A DNA stretch of 64,000 nucleotides from JBFELO01 sp041552055 (lineage in GTDB: Bacteria > Acidobacteriota > Thermoanaerobaculia > Thermoanaerobaculales > Sulfomarinibacteraceae), in the NCBI GenBank assembly GCA_041552055.1, contig JBFELO010000005.1, positions 13,474 through 77,473 of the forward strand. Reading direction: 5' to 3'. Within the stretch, counting starts at the first letter, position 1, and each line of letters opens with the position of its first letter. This document shows, one piece after another, positions 15,700 through 24,242 of the stretch. The translations under genes were made by a program, and so were the position numbers. A model generated the notes under the pieces. That model saw only the letters and a list, made by a program, of their open reading frames with translations. It searched no databases and had not been told where the DNA came from.

Positions 15700-18162
15700 A
15701 TGGCGACTGTCGTGAGAATCTTCTCGACCCTGGATCGACATATCGTGAAGCAGGTCGCGGGGCCGGCGGCTCTGGGTTTCGTGACGTACACATTTCTGTT
15801 GATGATGCGTGGCCTGTTTTCCCTGGTCGAGCAGATCTTCGTGCGTGGGTTGCCCGCAAAGGACGCGCTGGCTGTGTTGTTGGCCACCCTACCCCACGTC
15901 ATGGTGCTCACGATTCCCATGGGTTTTCTGTTCGGAGTGCTTTTGGGTGTGGGTCGGATGACCAACGACAACGAGATCGTGGCCCTGCAGGCGGGCGGGA
16001 TTTCGGTGCGTAGGCTGCTGCTGCCGATCGTGGGGCTCGGTTTGGTCCTGACGATTGCGAGCGGTTACCTGTTTACCGCGGTGATTCCGAAGGGGAATCG
16101 GTCTCTGAAGGATTTGAGAATTCGTCTCTTTACCTCGGCGAAGAACCTCGGGCGAATCGAGCCGCAGGTGTTCTATGACCAGTTCCCGAATCTCATGTTG
16201 TACGTAGAGCAGGTGGACCCCGAGTCGGGCGCTTGGCTGAATGTATTGGCGCACGACAGCAGTAGCCCGGGCGAGGAGCGGCTGATTCTCGCCCGGCGCG
16301 GGCGTGTAGTCTCCGCCGAGGCTGAAGGTGTGGGCGCGGACACGAGGTCCGGGTTCGCTGACGATGGAATGGCCACGGACCGGCAGGCTGCGGAACCATG
16401 GATTGTGCTCGAGGAGGCCGTGACACACCAGTTTTTCCGCGCCAAGCCGGACACGTACCGGGTCAACAACAACCAGATGCAGATGTTTCGGCCCGAGATC
16501 AAGGGTGAGGGGGTGATCCGGTACAACCTGGCCATGCGCGAGCGCGATACCGGCGACCTGGTCGCGTTCGTGCGTGGAGGTGAACTCGAGGGAGGGGCTG
16601 ATCTCGAGAACGAGGCACGGGAGGCGCAGCTCCGACTGGCCGAGCTGGAGCTTCACCGGCGGTTGGCCATCCCTTCCGCGTGCGTGGTATTCGGTCTGCT
16701 CGCTCTGCCCCTGGGTGTCGGCTCTCGCTCGGGTGGCAAGGGTCGGGGATTCGTGCTGTCGATCGCCGTGATTCTGGCGTACTACATCCTGAGCAACAAC
16801 ACCGAGTTGCTCGCAATCGAGGGGAGCATCCCGGCGTGGCTCGGGATCTGGCTGCCCAACATCTCGCTCGTGCTGCTCGCGATCGTCCTGATGTGGAGGA
16901 TGGGACGATGGCTCGGCGAGCGTAGCGGTGACGACGGCCTCGTGGCGCGGGGGCTGCGTGGCTGGCGTGAATGGCGGGTACGCCGGGCCGTCGATCACCA
17001 TGGAAGCGAACACGCCGTGACCGGATCGATCCCGGTGAGCCTGCAGCGTCGGCGGTACGGTGGCGGATTCCCCACCCTGCTCGACCGGTACATGATTCGG
17101 CGCCTGCTGGTGCCGCTGGCGATGGTCGTGTTGAGCACCGCGCTGCTGTACGTCGTGGTCGACCTGACGGACCGCATCAGTGACATCGGCGAGAACGATG
17201 CCCCGCTCGAGGTGGTGGTGGCGTATTACTGGAATCTGGTCCCGCAGGTCATAGTGGACGTCATTCCATTCGGTCTCTTGATCGGTGTTCTGATTCTGTT
17301 GACGGTGCTCGAGCGTCAACAGGAGTTGACCGCGCTCAAAGGGGCGGGGATATCGCTGTTTCGGATGACAGTGCCGGTACTCCTGGTCGCCATCGTGGGG
17401 GCGGCCGCCATGTGGGCGTTGGGTGAGTGGATCGTGCCGTCCTCCAATCGCGTACGGGAGCGGCTCCTGGACCGCATCAAGGGACGCGCCACGGTACGCT
17501 CCTACAGCGGCGGCCACCGTCAATGGCTCCTGTCACGTGACGATTCCACCTTCTACAACTTCCTCCGCTACGATGTCGAGCAGCAGACCCTGGTGCGGTT
17601 CAACATGTACCGCGTCGACGAGAACATGGAGTTGCGATTCATTCTGTTCTCGCACCGGGTTCGCTACAAGAACGGTGCCTGGGTGGCCGATTCGGGGTGG
17701 TACCGACGGATCGATCCCGACGGCACCGACGATTTTCACAGAATACAATCGCCGCTGGAGTTGGGCATCGTTGAAGGGCCGGCGTACTTCGGTCAGGAGT
17801 ACCGCAGTCCGTCCGAGATGAACCACCGCGAACTGGCGGAGTACATCGAGGAGCTCCAGGATTCGGGTTACCGTCCGAACGGACTGTTGGTGCGCTGGCA
17901 CCAGAAGCTCTCCTATCCGCTGTCCGCCATCGTCATGGTGTGTCTCGCGCTCCCGTTCGGCCTCAATCGTGGGGGGCGTCGGGTCACGACCATGCAGGGC
18001 ATCGCCCTGGCGCTCGGTCTCGGAATCGTGTACGCGATCCTGGTGGCGGTGTTCGGCAAACTCGGCGAGGCGGCTGTACTTCCGCCGATCATCGGGGCCT
18101 GGGCCCCGGTTGTGCTGGGCCTGCTCTTCGCCGTGAACCGAATGACCACCCTGAGGACTTGA
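15700..18162 (+). CDS. Fused LptF-LptG LPS export permease
   Basis: 820 residues with two YjgP/YjgQ permease units in one chain. The first (about 1-410) has TM helices near residues 20-45, 60-85, 105-125 and the C-terminal cluster 325-400. A charged linker follows (about 405-455). The second (about 456-820) repeats the pattern, starting LLDRYMIRRLLVPLAMV. Each unit carries a large periplasmic beta-jellyroll between helices 3 and 4. LptF and LptG are normally separate proteins of about 360 residues. With LptB (2.6 kb) it would form the inner-membrane exporter. Confidence 0.88.
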   Translation: MATVVRIFSTLDRHIVKQVAGPAALGFVTYTFLLMMRGLFSLVEQIFVRGLPAKDALAVLLATLPHVMVLTIPMGFLFGVLLGVGRMTNDNEIVALQAGGISVRRLLLPIVGLGLVLTIASGYLFTAVIPKGNRSLKDLRIRLFTSAKNLGRIEPQVFYDQFPNLMLYVEQVDPESGAWLNVLAHDSSSPGEERLILARRGRVVSAEAEGVGADTRSGFADDGMATDRQAAEPWIVLEEAVTHQFFRAKPDTYRVNNNQMQMFRPEIKGEGVIRYNLAMRERDTGDLVAFVRGGELEGGADLENEAREAQLRLAELELHRRLAIPSACVVFGLLALPLGVGSRSGGKGRGFVLSIAVILAYYILSNNTELLAIEGSIPAWLGIWLPNISLVLLAIVLMWRMGRWLGERSGDDGLVARGLRGWREWRVRRAVDHHGSEHAVTGSIPVSLQRRRYGGGFPTLLDRYMIRRLLVPLAMVVLSTALLYVVVDLTDRISDIGENDAPLEVVVAYYWNLVPQVIVDVIPFGLLIGVLILLTVLERQQELTALKGAGISLFRMTVPVLLVAIVGAAAMWALGEWIVPSSNRVRERLLDRIKGRATVRSYSGGHRQWLLSRDDSTFYNFLRYDVEQQTLVRFNMYRVDENMELRFILFSHRVRYKNGAWVADSGWYRRIDPDGTDDFHRIQSPLELGIVEGPAYFGQEYRSPSEMNHRELAEYIEELQDSGYRPNGLLVRWHQKLSYPLSAIVMVCLALPFGLNRGGRRVTTMQGIALALGLGIVYAILVAVFGKLGEAAVLPPIIGAWAPVVLGLLFAVNRMTTLRT

Positions 18163-18179
18163 CCCGCCCACCCAACCAG

Positions 18180-18320
18180 GTTCAAGTTTCAAGGCCCAAG
18201 TTTCAAGGTCCCCCGCCCACCCTCCCCTACTCTTTGGTCTCGCTGGCGCGGACCAGGATCACCCCCCTCCCCTTGTCGCGGGCGGGAGGCGGAACTTGAA
18301 CCTTGGACCTTGGACCTGGG
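18180..18320. repeat. Imperfect inverted repeat of TTCAAG/CTTGAA and CAAGGTCC units
   Basis: The left arm (18180-18212) has repeated TTCAAG(T)TTCAAGG units ending AAGGTCC; the right arm (18293-18318) has ACTTGAACC, CTTGGACC, TTGGACC. Between them are partly complementary GC tracts (CCCGCCCACC against GGCGGGAGG). A long imperfect cruciform is possible. It sits where lptFG (+) and the serine hydrolase (-) converge, so it may act as a bidirectional terminator. The gene-free stretch 18163-18570 holds only this and the next two elements. Confidence 0.55.
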
Positions 18321-18331
18321 TGGGTGGGTCA

Positions 18332-18349
18332 TTGTCGGCATGCCGACAA
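18332..18349. repeat. Perfect 18-bp palindrome
   Basis: TTGTCGGCA joined directly to its reverse complement TGCCGACAA, with no loop. The form suits a dimeric protein binding site or a cruciform tip. Confidence 0.6.
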
Positions 18350-18350
18350 A

Positions 18351-18586
18351 GGGGATGAGGGAATGAGGGGGTGACCGCCCGGCACCCAGCCGACGCTGCA
18401 TCATTCGACTGTGAATGCCCCGGTCTCCCGGCAGATCAATCCTCAACACTCGGTGCCGGTGCATTGAGTGCCGGGCTGGGGATGACGGGACGAAGAGGCA
18501 TCCGGAAATGGAGGTTCCGTCCCTCACCGCACCGCCTCGGCCCCTCACCCCCAGGTGCCGCAGGCACCGGTCATTCCCTCATCCCC
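18351..18586. repeat. Element bounded by a perfect 16-bp inverted repeat
   Basis: GGGGATGAGGGAATGA (18351-18366) is the exact reverse complement of 18571-18586. Inner flanks also match loosely (GGGTGACCGCCCGGCACCC against CCGGTGCCTGCGGCACC). The 236-base unit has no gene; its right arm overlaps the last codons of the serine hydrolase. No target duplication is obvious. It may be a miniature inverted-repeat element. Confidence 0.45.
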
Positions 18587-19677
18587 TCCCGCACGGCAAG
18601 CGCGTGAAACCGCCGTCTGAGCGGGTGCAGATCAATGGTTCGATGCGTTGGATGGTGACGGTTGGTCAGCAGCACGAGCGTCAGCCGCCGCTCTGGATCG
18701 ACCCACACCGAGGTGCCCGTGAAGCCGGTGTGACCGGTCGAAGAACGGCTCAACGCCGGGCCTGCCGAGGATCCGGGTGTCGAGGCTGCCTGCCAGCCGA
18801 GCCCGCGGATCTGCCCGTGCCCTCGGGCGCCAACGGCGGTCGCCACCGCGACGTCGTCGGGTCCGAGCAGATGCCCGCCTCCGGGCAAGTATTCCGCTGC
18901 CAGGGTGAGAACGCCCCGGCCGGTGCCGAACAGGCCCGCGTTACCCGCGACCCCTCCCATGAACCTGGCATTCCCGTCGTCCGGCGCGGCCGGATCGGGT
19001 GGCGGGACGCGACCTGGATCGAAACCGTAATCCGCGGTCATCGCGCATTCGACCGCCGGGGTAATTGCTCCTCCTGCGATCGAGTACCGATCCGCATCGG
19101 GCCGGAACCCGAGCTCGCCGCTCAGGCCGAGCGGTCGCAGGACCTGTCGATCAAAGGCGACCGAGAGCGGTTCGGATGTCAGTCGCCCGAGGATCGCACC
19201 GAGCAGGATGAAGTCCAGGCACGAGTAGACAACCGTGGTGCCGGGCCTCGCCTCGAGCGGGACCCGGACGATCACGTCGACCACCTCCTCGGGAGCCGCG
19301 GCCATCGCGTACAAGGGGCGCCACGCCGGCAACCCCGAGCTGTGGCACAGCAGATGCTGAATCGTGACACGTTCGATCTCGGTGGCCCGCGCCTCTGGGA
19401 GTATCTCCGCGAGCGGTGTGGCGAGGTTCAGCGCCCCGCGGCGAATCGCGAGCAGGCACAGGGTTGTCACCACAAGCGGTTTGGTCAGCGATGCGAGATC
19501 GAACCAGGTGTCCAGTCCGACCGTGACCGGGTCGGGCCGCAACCGAGCGTGGCCGACCATCGCTGATCGCGGCGGCACGCCATCCACGCTCCAGACCGCG
19601 ACCGCACCTGGCGCGATCCCACTCGCGACCGCGTTCCGGAGCAACCGCTCGATCTGATTTCTGGCGTCTCGCGCCAT
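18571..19677 (-). CDS. Beta-lactamase-family serine hydrolase
   Basis: 368 residues. The nucleophile motif is S63-L-T-K66, the second motif is Y151-S-C (usually Y-x-N), and HTGFTG stands for the third (H/K-x-G). This fits the class C/DD-peptidase/esterase superfamily, with no clear signal peptide. ATG 19677 is preferred because GAGGGG stands just upstream and the sequence before it is not conserved-looking. Substrate cannot be told; esterase or peptidase activity is more likely than antibiotic resistance. Its 3' end lies in the 16-bp inverted repeat. Confidence 0.85.
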   Translation of the reverse strand: MARDARNQIERLLRNAVASGIAPGAVAVWSVDGVPPRSAMVGHARLRPDPVTVGLDTWFDLASLTKPLVVTTLCLLAIRRGALNLATPLAEILPEARATEIERVTIQHLLCHSSGLPAWRPLYAMAAAPEEVVDVIVRVPLEARPGTTVVYSCLDFILLGAILGRLTSEPLSVAFDRQVLRPLGLSGELGFRPDADRYSIAGGAITPAVECAMTADYGFDPGRVPPPDPAAPDDGNARFMGGVAGNAGLFGTGRGVLTLAAEYLPGGGHLLGPDDVAVATAVGARGHGQIRGLGWQAASTPGSSAGPALSRSSTGHTGFTGTSVWVDPERRLTLVLLTNRHHPTHRTIDLHPLRRRFHALAVREGMRE

Positions 19678-19807
19678 TCCACCCCTCTCCGTTCGATCCC
19701 GAACACTCACCGCGTGTCCATGATGGTGTGCTCCCCTGCAGAGTATAGCGACCGGAGGGTGTGAACGGTTTTTGACGCGGCACAGCAGCGAGCCCATACT
19801 CCTGAAC

Positions 19808-20017
19808 GTGACCCGACTCCGCTGGCTCCCCGCGATCGTTCGAGCTCGGCCACCCCAGGTGTACGAGCTCTGCTACCGCGCGCTGACCACGGGCCCGCCC
19901 GTGCAGGCGTCCCTCGCCATGGCGGAGGCCCTCCGAGCGGCCGGAGTCCACCTGATTGAACGAAGCCATCGGGCTGGACGGTCACCGTGCCGTGGCGCAC
20001 CATGGTGTACGGCGTGA
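19808..20017 (+). CDS. Possible N-terminal fragment of a frameshifted small protein
   Basis: A GTG-started frame encodes about 50 plausible residues (RLRWLPAIVRARPPQVYELC, then QASLAMAEALRAAGVHLIE) and then degenerates before its stop. The protein-like signal continues in the next frame (see the following gene). May be half of one gene. Low certainty. Confidence 0.25.
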   Translation: MTRLRWLPAIVRARPPQVYELCYRALTTGPPVQASLAMAEALRAAGVHLIERSHRAGRSPCRGAPWCTA

Positions 20018-20379
20018 TCCGACGTGACGTCGACGAAACTGCGACCATCGATCTCGGCAGCGGCCCCGACTCCCGGGAGTTGCTGGTTCGCTGCGAGCCA
20101 GTGCACTCACACAGTGCCCATGCCGCCGGCGCGGGTGGCGTGCTCATACTGGCGGCGACGGTGTGGCTCGCCGCCGGATGGACCGCCGGTCTCGTGCCGG
20201 GCCTCACGACGGCTCTCGCCGGTGGACTGTGGGCGGATGTCGCCCGCGTGATGGCTCTCGACAACCTCGAGCGCCGGTTGCGATGGCTTACCGAGGATCT
20301 GGGATCCGCGCTCTGGCCGGGGGTGCCGGCGCAGGTGCTCCCGCCACCCGCGCGGCCTGGCCACCGCTACTCGATATAG
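19987..20379 (+). CDS. Small membrane protein of unknown function
   Basis: 130 residues from a GTG; no family recognised. A soluble beta-like start (MVYGVIRRDVDETATIDLGS) is followed by two hydrophobic segments (GVLILAATVWLAAGW and TAGLVPGLTTALAGGLW) and an amphipathic helix (ALDNLERRLRWLTEDLG). Protein-like sequence extends upstream in this frame to a stop at 19957 (KPSGWTVTVPWRT), which suggests a frameshift joining it to the fragment at 19808. Its end overlaps the convergent lipoprotein gene by 13 bases. Confidence 0.45.
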   Translation: MPWRTMVYGVIRRDVDETATIDLGSGPDSRELLVRCEPVHSHSAHAAGAGGVLILAATVWLAAGWTAGLVPGLTTALAGGLWADVARVMALDNLERRLRWLTEDLGSALWPGVPAQVLPPPARPGHRYSI

Positions 20380-22673
20380 CCCAGCGCCTCGAGCTCCGAT
20401 CTCGTGTGTGCGTCGATGTCGACCTCCATCGGCGGGCGGAGCCGGGCGAGATTCCTGCGCAAAAGCGTGTCGAGAAATCCGGTCCGGACCGGCAAGTCCG
20501 CGGCAAGATTCCGCCGTTCGTGAGGGTCGCCCGCGCGATCGAAGAGCTGCGCACCGAATCCGAAGTCCTCCGACAACGGGCGTATCAACTTCCACTGGTC
20601 GGAGAGCACCGCCGCCCCCCGCCTCCCCCAGTAGTCGAGATAGCAGTACACCGCTCGATTCATCGGCTGGTCCACGAACGGCGCCAGATCGTCTCCGTCG
20701 AGCTCGTCGTGTCCGGTCAAACCGGCGGCCGCGAGCACGGTGGGCAGGAGGTCCGCCTGTTGCACGGTATGCCTCACCCTCGATCCGGCGTTGCGACCGC
20801 GCGGGAAACGAATCACCAGCGGGATCCTCAAGGACTCGTCGTGGAGGTCGAGACCATGAGTCCATGCGCCGTGCTCCCCGAAGGCCTCGCCGTGATCCGA
20901 CACGAAGACGATCAGTGAGTTGTCGAAGAGTTCCCGCTCGCGCAACTCGCGAACCAATCGGCCGAAGTTGAAGTCGTTGAATGCGATTTCGGCTTCGTAC
21001 AGGGCCTGCAGGTCGTCTGCCATCTGCCGAGAAGCCGACCTTTCGCCGCGAGCGAGGGCCCTCACCGTCGAAACCCCACCGACCTCTGGGTTCCCGACGT
21101 CGTCCGCGAAGCGACGCCGAAACTCGTCCGGAGGGGCGTACGGCGCGTGGGGATCGATCGTGTGAACGTAGAGAAAGAACGGCTCCGCCGGCGACAACTG
21201 GTCCATCCATCGTGTGACGCGAGAGTGGATCACCGACGAGTCGCCGACCGTGTGCTTGAGAAACTCGAAATGTTCGAAACCGCGGTCGAACCCGAACGAG
21301 CGTCCGACGTACGCGTTGCCCACCACCGCGGCGGTGCGATAACCGCCGTTTCGGAGCAGCTCCGGCATGGTCGACAGGTCGTCAGGCAGCCGATCGTGCG
21401 GGCCGTTGACCCCATGAGAAGGGGGCCACACACCCGTGAAGATCGACGCCACCGCAGCCTTGGTCCATGACGACTGGGCAACTGCGTCTTCGAATACGGT
21501 CGCCTCTGCTGCGAACTCGTCGAGCCGGGGTGAGACGGCCCGATCCGAGCCGTAGCACCCGAGATGATCCGCGCGCAGGGCGTCGACGAGATAGAGGATG
21601 ACGTTGGGCCGACTGGACCCCACGCCGGCTTCGGCGGGTTCAGGCAGCGTTGTTGGTGGGGACGGGAACCGTGCCTTCCGAGCTACGACGACTTGGGGAC
21701 GCGCGATCGAGACTCTCCCCCCCGGCTCGGCCGCACCATCGTTCACCGTCTCGAATCTGAGCCCGATCGGCCCCGTCCCCCGCGGCATCTCCAGTTGCAC
21801 CGAGTCCTGCGCCCGGCGCACGGACGCGAGCGGGACATCAGCGTGACGATCCCGGCGCAGGGTGATGTCCAGGGCGAGGTCGGCCCCGCTCTCGAGCCGG
21901 ATGCTCGCCAGCGTCAATGTTGCTTCCGCGGGCTGGTTCAGGTACCAGTCGACCGCGCATCCCGCGGGAATCGAGATCGTCTGATCGACGCTGACCGAAA
22001 CACCGTTCGTGTGTTCTGTGCCCTCGAAACGAATCGCGTCCACCGCCACGGCCAGTCGCCGACGATCGTCCGAATTGTCGTGGACTTCTGCAGGAACCCA
22101 GACGTGGTCGGGAACAAACACGAGCCGGTTCGCCCCCCGGACCTGGGCGTCGGCGGAGAGCTCGAAGCTGTATTCCTGCCAGCCGCGTCGCAATCTGGTT
22201 CGGGTCACCTCCCGGTCGTTGAGCAGGACCCGCAGGGCCTGGTCGGGGAGACCCGGTGCTCCAAAGGGAGACATCGCCACCGTGACCGAGAGGTGTCGAC
22301 GCCGAGCCAGGTGGAATTCGACCTCCGAGCGATCGCCCCGGCTCCACACGAATGTACGCCCCGTGCGACGGCCGTGTTCGTCGTGGTACCAGCCGCGCAA
22401 CAGGTGTGTCCTGCCCTGCGGGGTACCGAGGTCCACCACCGCCGGCTCGCACCGGATCTCCGCGGTCGGCAAATCCGCGGCCAGGTCGAAGACCGGCTGG
22501 GGCGGGTTCCCGGCGCGACACCCGGCTGCCAGGCACAGCGGCAGCAGGATGCCGGCAGCCACGAGGAACCGAATCTCATCACGCGAACCGGGAGTGTGCG
22601 GGAGGCGTGTCACCCGGCGGTGATGCCTCGCTGTCGGCGGTCGTGTCGCGGCCTCGATGTGGTGTGCACTCAC
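20367..22673 (-). CDS. Sulfatase/alkaline-phosphatase-superfamily lipoprotein
   Basis: 768 residues. The N-terminal signal ends in a lipobox LAAGC (C52), predicting an outer-envelope lipoprotein. Residues 60-340 form a beta-rich unknown domain; the sulfatase fold begins at RPNVILYLVDALRADHLG (metal ligand D364) and includes VSDHGEAFGEHG (D593, H594). The position of the formylglycine Cys/Ser in C-x-P-S-R is taken by T404 in SSWTKAAVAS, so a classical sulfatase mechanism is unlikely; a Thr nucleophile as in phospho-transferases is possible. GTG 22673 is used; GTG 22613 would give a shorter signal peptide. Confidence 0.85.
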   Translation of the reverse strand: MSAHHIEAATRPPTARHHRRVTRLPHTPGSRDEIRFLVAAGILLPLCLAAGCRAGNPPQPVFDLAADLPTAEIRCEPAVVDLGTPQGRTHLLRGWYHDEHGRRTGRTFVWSRGDRSEVEFHLARRRHLSVTVAMSPFGAPGLPDQALRVLLNDREVTRTRLRRGWQEYSFELSADAQVRGANRLVFVPDHVWVPAEVHDNSDDRRRLAVAVDAIRFEGTEHTNGVSVSVDQTISIPAGCAVDWYLNQPAEATLTLASIRLESGADLALDITLRRDRHADVPLASVRRAQDSVQLEMPRGTGPIGLRFETVNDGAAEPGGRVSIARPQVVVARKARFPSPPTTLPEPAEAGVGSSRPNVILYLVDALRADHLGCYGSDRAVSPRLDEFAAEATVFEDAVAQSSWTKAAVASIFTGVWPPSHGVNGPHDRLPDDLSTMPELLRNGGYRTAAVVGNAYVGRSFGFDRGFEHFEFLKHTVGDSSVIHSRVTRWMDQLSPAEPFFLYVHTIDPHAPYAPPDEFRRRFADDVGNPEVGGVSTVRALARGERSASRQMADDLQALYEAEIAFNDFNFGRLVRELRERELFDNSLIVFVSDHGEAFGEHGAWTHGLDLHDESLRIPLVIRFPRGRNAGSRVRHTVQQADLLPTVLAAAGLTGHDELDGDDLAPFVDQPMNRAVYCYLDYWGRRGAAVLSDQWKLIRPLSEDFGFGAQLFDRAGDPHERRNLAADLPVRTGFLDTLLRRNLARLRPPMEVDIDAHTRSELEALGYIE

Positions 22674-22692
22674 GCTCTGTTGCTACCCCACC

Positions 22693-23241
22693 TCACTCGG
22701 CTGACACCGCCTCGTCCGCGATCAATTCCTCGGGATCTGGCAGGTCTTCCGCCCGCTCGAGTCCGAAGTGGACCAGGAACTTGCTCGTGGTTCGGTAGAG
22801 AAAGGGTTTGCCGACGACCTTCTTGCGGCCGGACACGCGTATCAGCTCCCTGTCGAGCAAGGTCCGCACCACCCCGGTCGAGTTGGTCGCGCGGATGAAG
22901 TTGACCTCCGGCAGCGTCACCGGCTGACGGTGAGCGACGATCGCCAGGACCTCGAGCGCGGCCTGCGACAGACGCTGCCGTGCCGCGATGCCGTGGTAGG
23001 CGCGCAGGTACGGATCGAGTTGGGGGGGCGTGACGAATCGCCATCCACCGGCAACCGACTCCAGCCGAACGCCCCGTCGAGAGCTGTCCCACTCGAGCTG
23101 CAGATCGTGCAGAACGGAGGTGATCGCATCCACGTCCAGCCCCTCGTCCGCCGCCGATTCCGCGATCGCCTCGACGTGCACGGGCCCTCGGGCGGTGAGG
23201 AGAATCGCCTCGACCAGGGATGTCGCGGAGTCACGATCCAT
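22693..23241 (-). CDS. scpB: Segregation and condensation protein B
   Basis: 182 residues, winged-helix kleisin-interacting subunit of the SMC condensin. Diagnostic stretches are LVEAILLTARGPV, LSQAALEVLAIVAHRQPVT, and RTLLDRELIRVSGRKKVVGKPFLYRTT. ATG 23241 overlaps scpA by 11 bases. No smc gene is in the window. Confidence 0.95.
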   Translation of the reverse strand: MDRDSATSLVEAILLTARGPVHVEAIAESAADEGLDVDAITSVLHDLQLEWDSSRRGVRLESVAGGWRFVTPPQLDPYLRAYHGIAARQRLSQAALEVLAIVAHRQPVTLPEVNFIRATNSTGVVRTLLDRELIRVSGRKKVVGKPFLYRTTSKFLVHFGLERAEDLPDPEELIADEAVSAE

Positions 23242-24025
23242 TCGCGGCCTCGGCAAAGTCGGCGATGCGGTCTTCGGTGAACGGGTGCGACCCCTTGCGC
23301 AGGTAGATTTCGGCGAACGGCTTGCGCTGGGAGGCGCGCACCGCGCCCAGGCGCACCAACTCAAGTGTCGCCACGAACAGCACGACGACTTCCTCGGTGT
23401 CGGTTCGAGTGTGCAGGTGGCGCAAGAGCGACATGGAGCCCTCGTGGAGTACCGTGCGGTAGATCTCCTGCATCTTGTCCGGAACGTTGAATCGCAGTGG
23501 GATGACCTGGAGCGGTGGCGGGTGGGCCGCCGAGAATCGTTGCATCACCTCCAGATAGGTCTGCGCCAACACCCGCAGATCGACCTGCTCCCAGTCGACG
23601 TCGGTGTTGCCGGTGTCGAGCTCCGCGGCCACCGCCGGCGACCAGAGACAGCGACGCACCACATCCTTGTCGTGCAGCAGGGCGGCGAGCTCCTTCATCC
23701 TGCGATACTCGAGCAGGCGCTCCACCAATTCCTCGCGCGGATCCTCCTGGGACTCGTCCTGTCGCGGCAGCAGCATGCGGGATTTCAGGTGGAGCAACCA
23801 GGAGGCCATCCACAGATACTCCCCGGCGACCTCGAGATCGAGCTCCTGCATGTTGGCCAAATGTTCGTGGTACTGATCGCAGATCAATGCGATCGGGATA
23901 TCGTAGATCGACACGTCGTTGGCCTTGATCAGGTGCAGCAACAGATCGAGTGGCCCGGTAAAGTCCGGCAACTCTATTGGCGGACCGATCGCTTCGGCGG
24001 CCGGGTATTCGGCTTCGCTCGCCAT
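23231..24025 (-). CDS. scpA: Segregation and condensation protein A (kleisin)
   Basis: 264 residues. The N-terminal SMC-binding domain shows LPDFTGPLDLLLHLIKANDV and EYLWMASWLLHLKSRMLLP; the C-terminal winged helix ends near AEIYLRKG. With ScpB and SMC it condenses chromosomes. First gene of the minus-strand scpA-scpB-(lipoprotein) run. A TATACT lies only six bases before the ATG. Confidence 0.95.
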   Translation of the reverse strand: MASEAEYPAAEAIGPPIELPDFTGPLDLLLHLIKANDVSIYDIPIALICDQYHEHLANMQELDLEVAGEYLWMASWLLHLKSRMLLPRQDESQEDPREELVERLLEYRRMKELAALLHDKDVVRRCLWSPAVAAELDTGNTDVDWEQVDLRVLAQTYLEVMQRFSAAHPPPLQVIPLRFNVPDKMQEIYRTVLHEGSMSLLRHLHTRTDTEEVVVLFVATLELVRLGAVRASQRKPFAEIYLRKGSHPFTEDRIADFAEAANGS

Positions 24026-24031
24026 GGCCAG

Positions 24032-24037
24032 AGTATA
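24032..24037 (-). promoter_or_regulatory. -10 element abutting the scpA start
   Basis: TATACT read on the minus strand, with six bases (CTGGCC) before the ATG. If used, transcription would begin at or next to the start codon, giving a leaderless mRNA. No good -35 is seen. Confidence 0.35.
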
Positions 24038-24242
24038 ACGGGTTCGATTCGCAACCCAGATCGTCGGTGTCGAACGCCGTTGATTCGAGGCCCGGGCGGT
24101 ACCGCGGAGGACACCGGTCGCGTATCCCGGTGTCGAAGGGCAGTGGATCGGACGACTCGGCCGTCAGCGGCTCGTGCTACACTCTGCCGGCCGCGCGCCG
24201 AGCCATTTTGGAGGGACCCCATTGGAAGTCTGGGACGGCCAG

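Noticed and set aside
24038..24056. GGGTTCGATTC resembling a tRNA T-loop
   Set aside because: Flanking bases do not form the T stem and no acceptor or anticodon arms are present.
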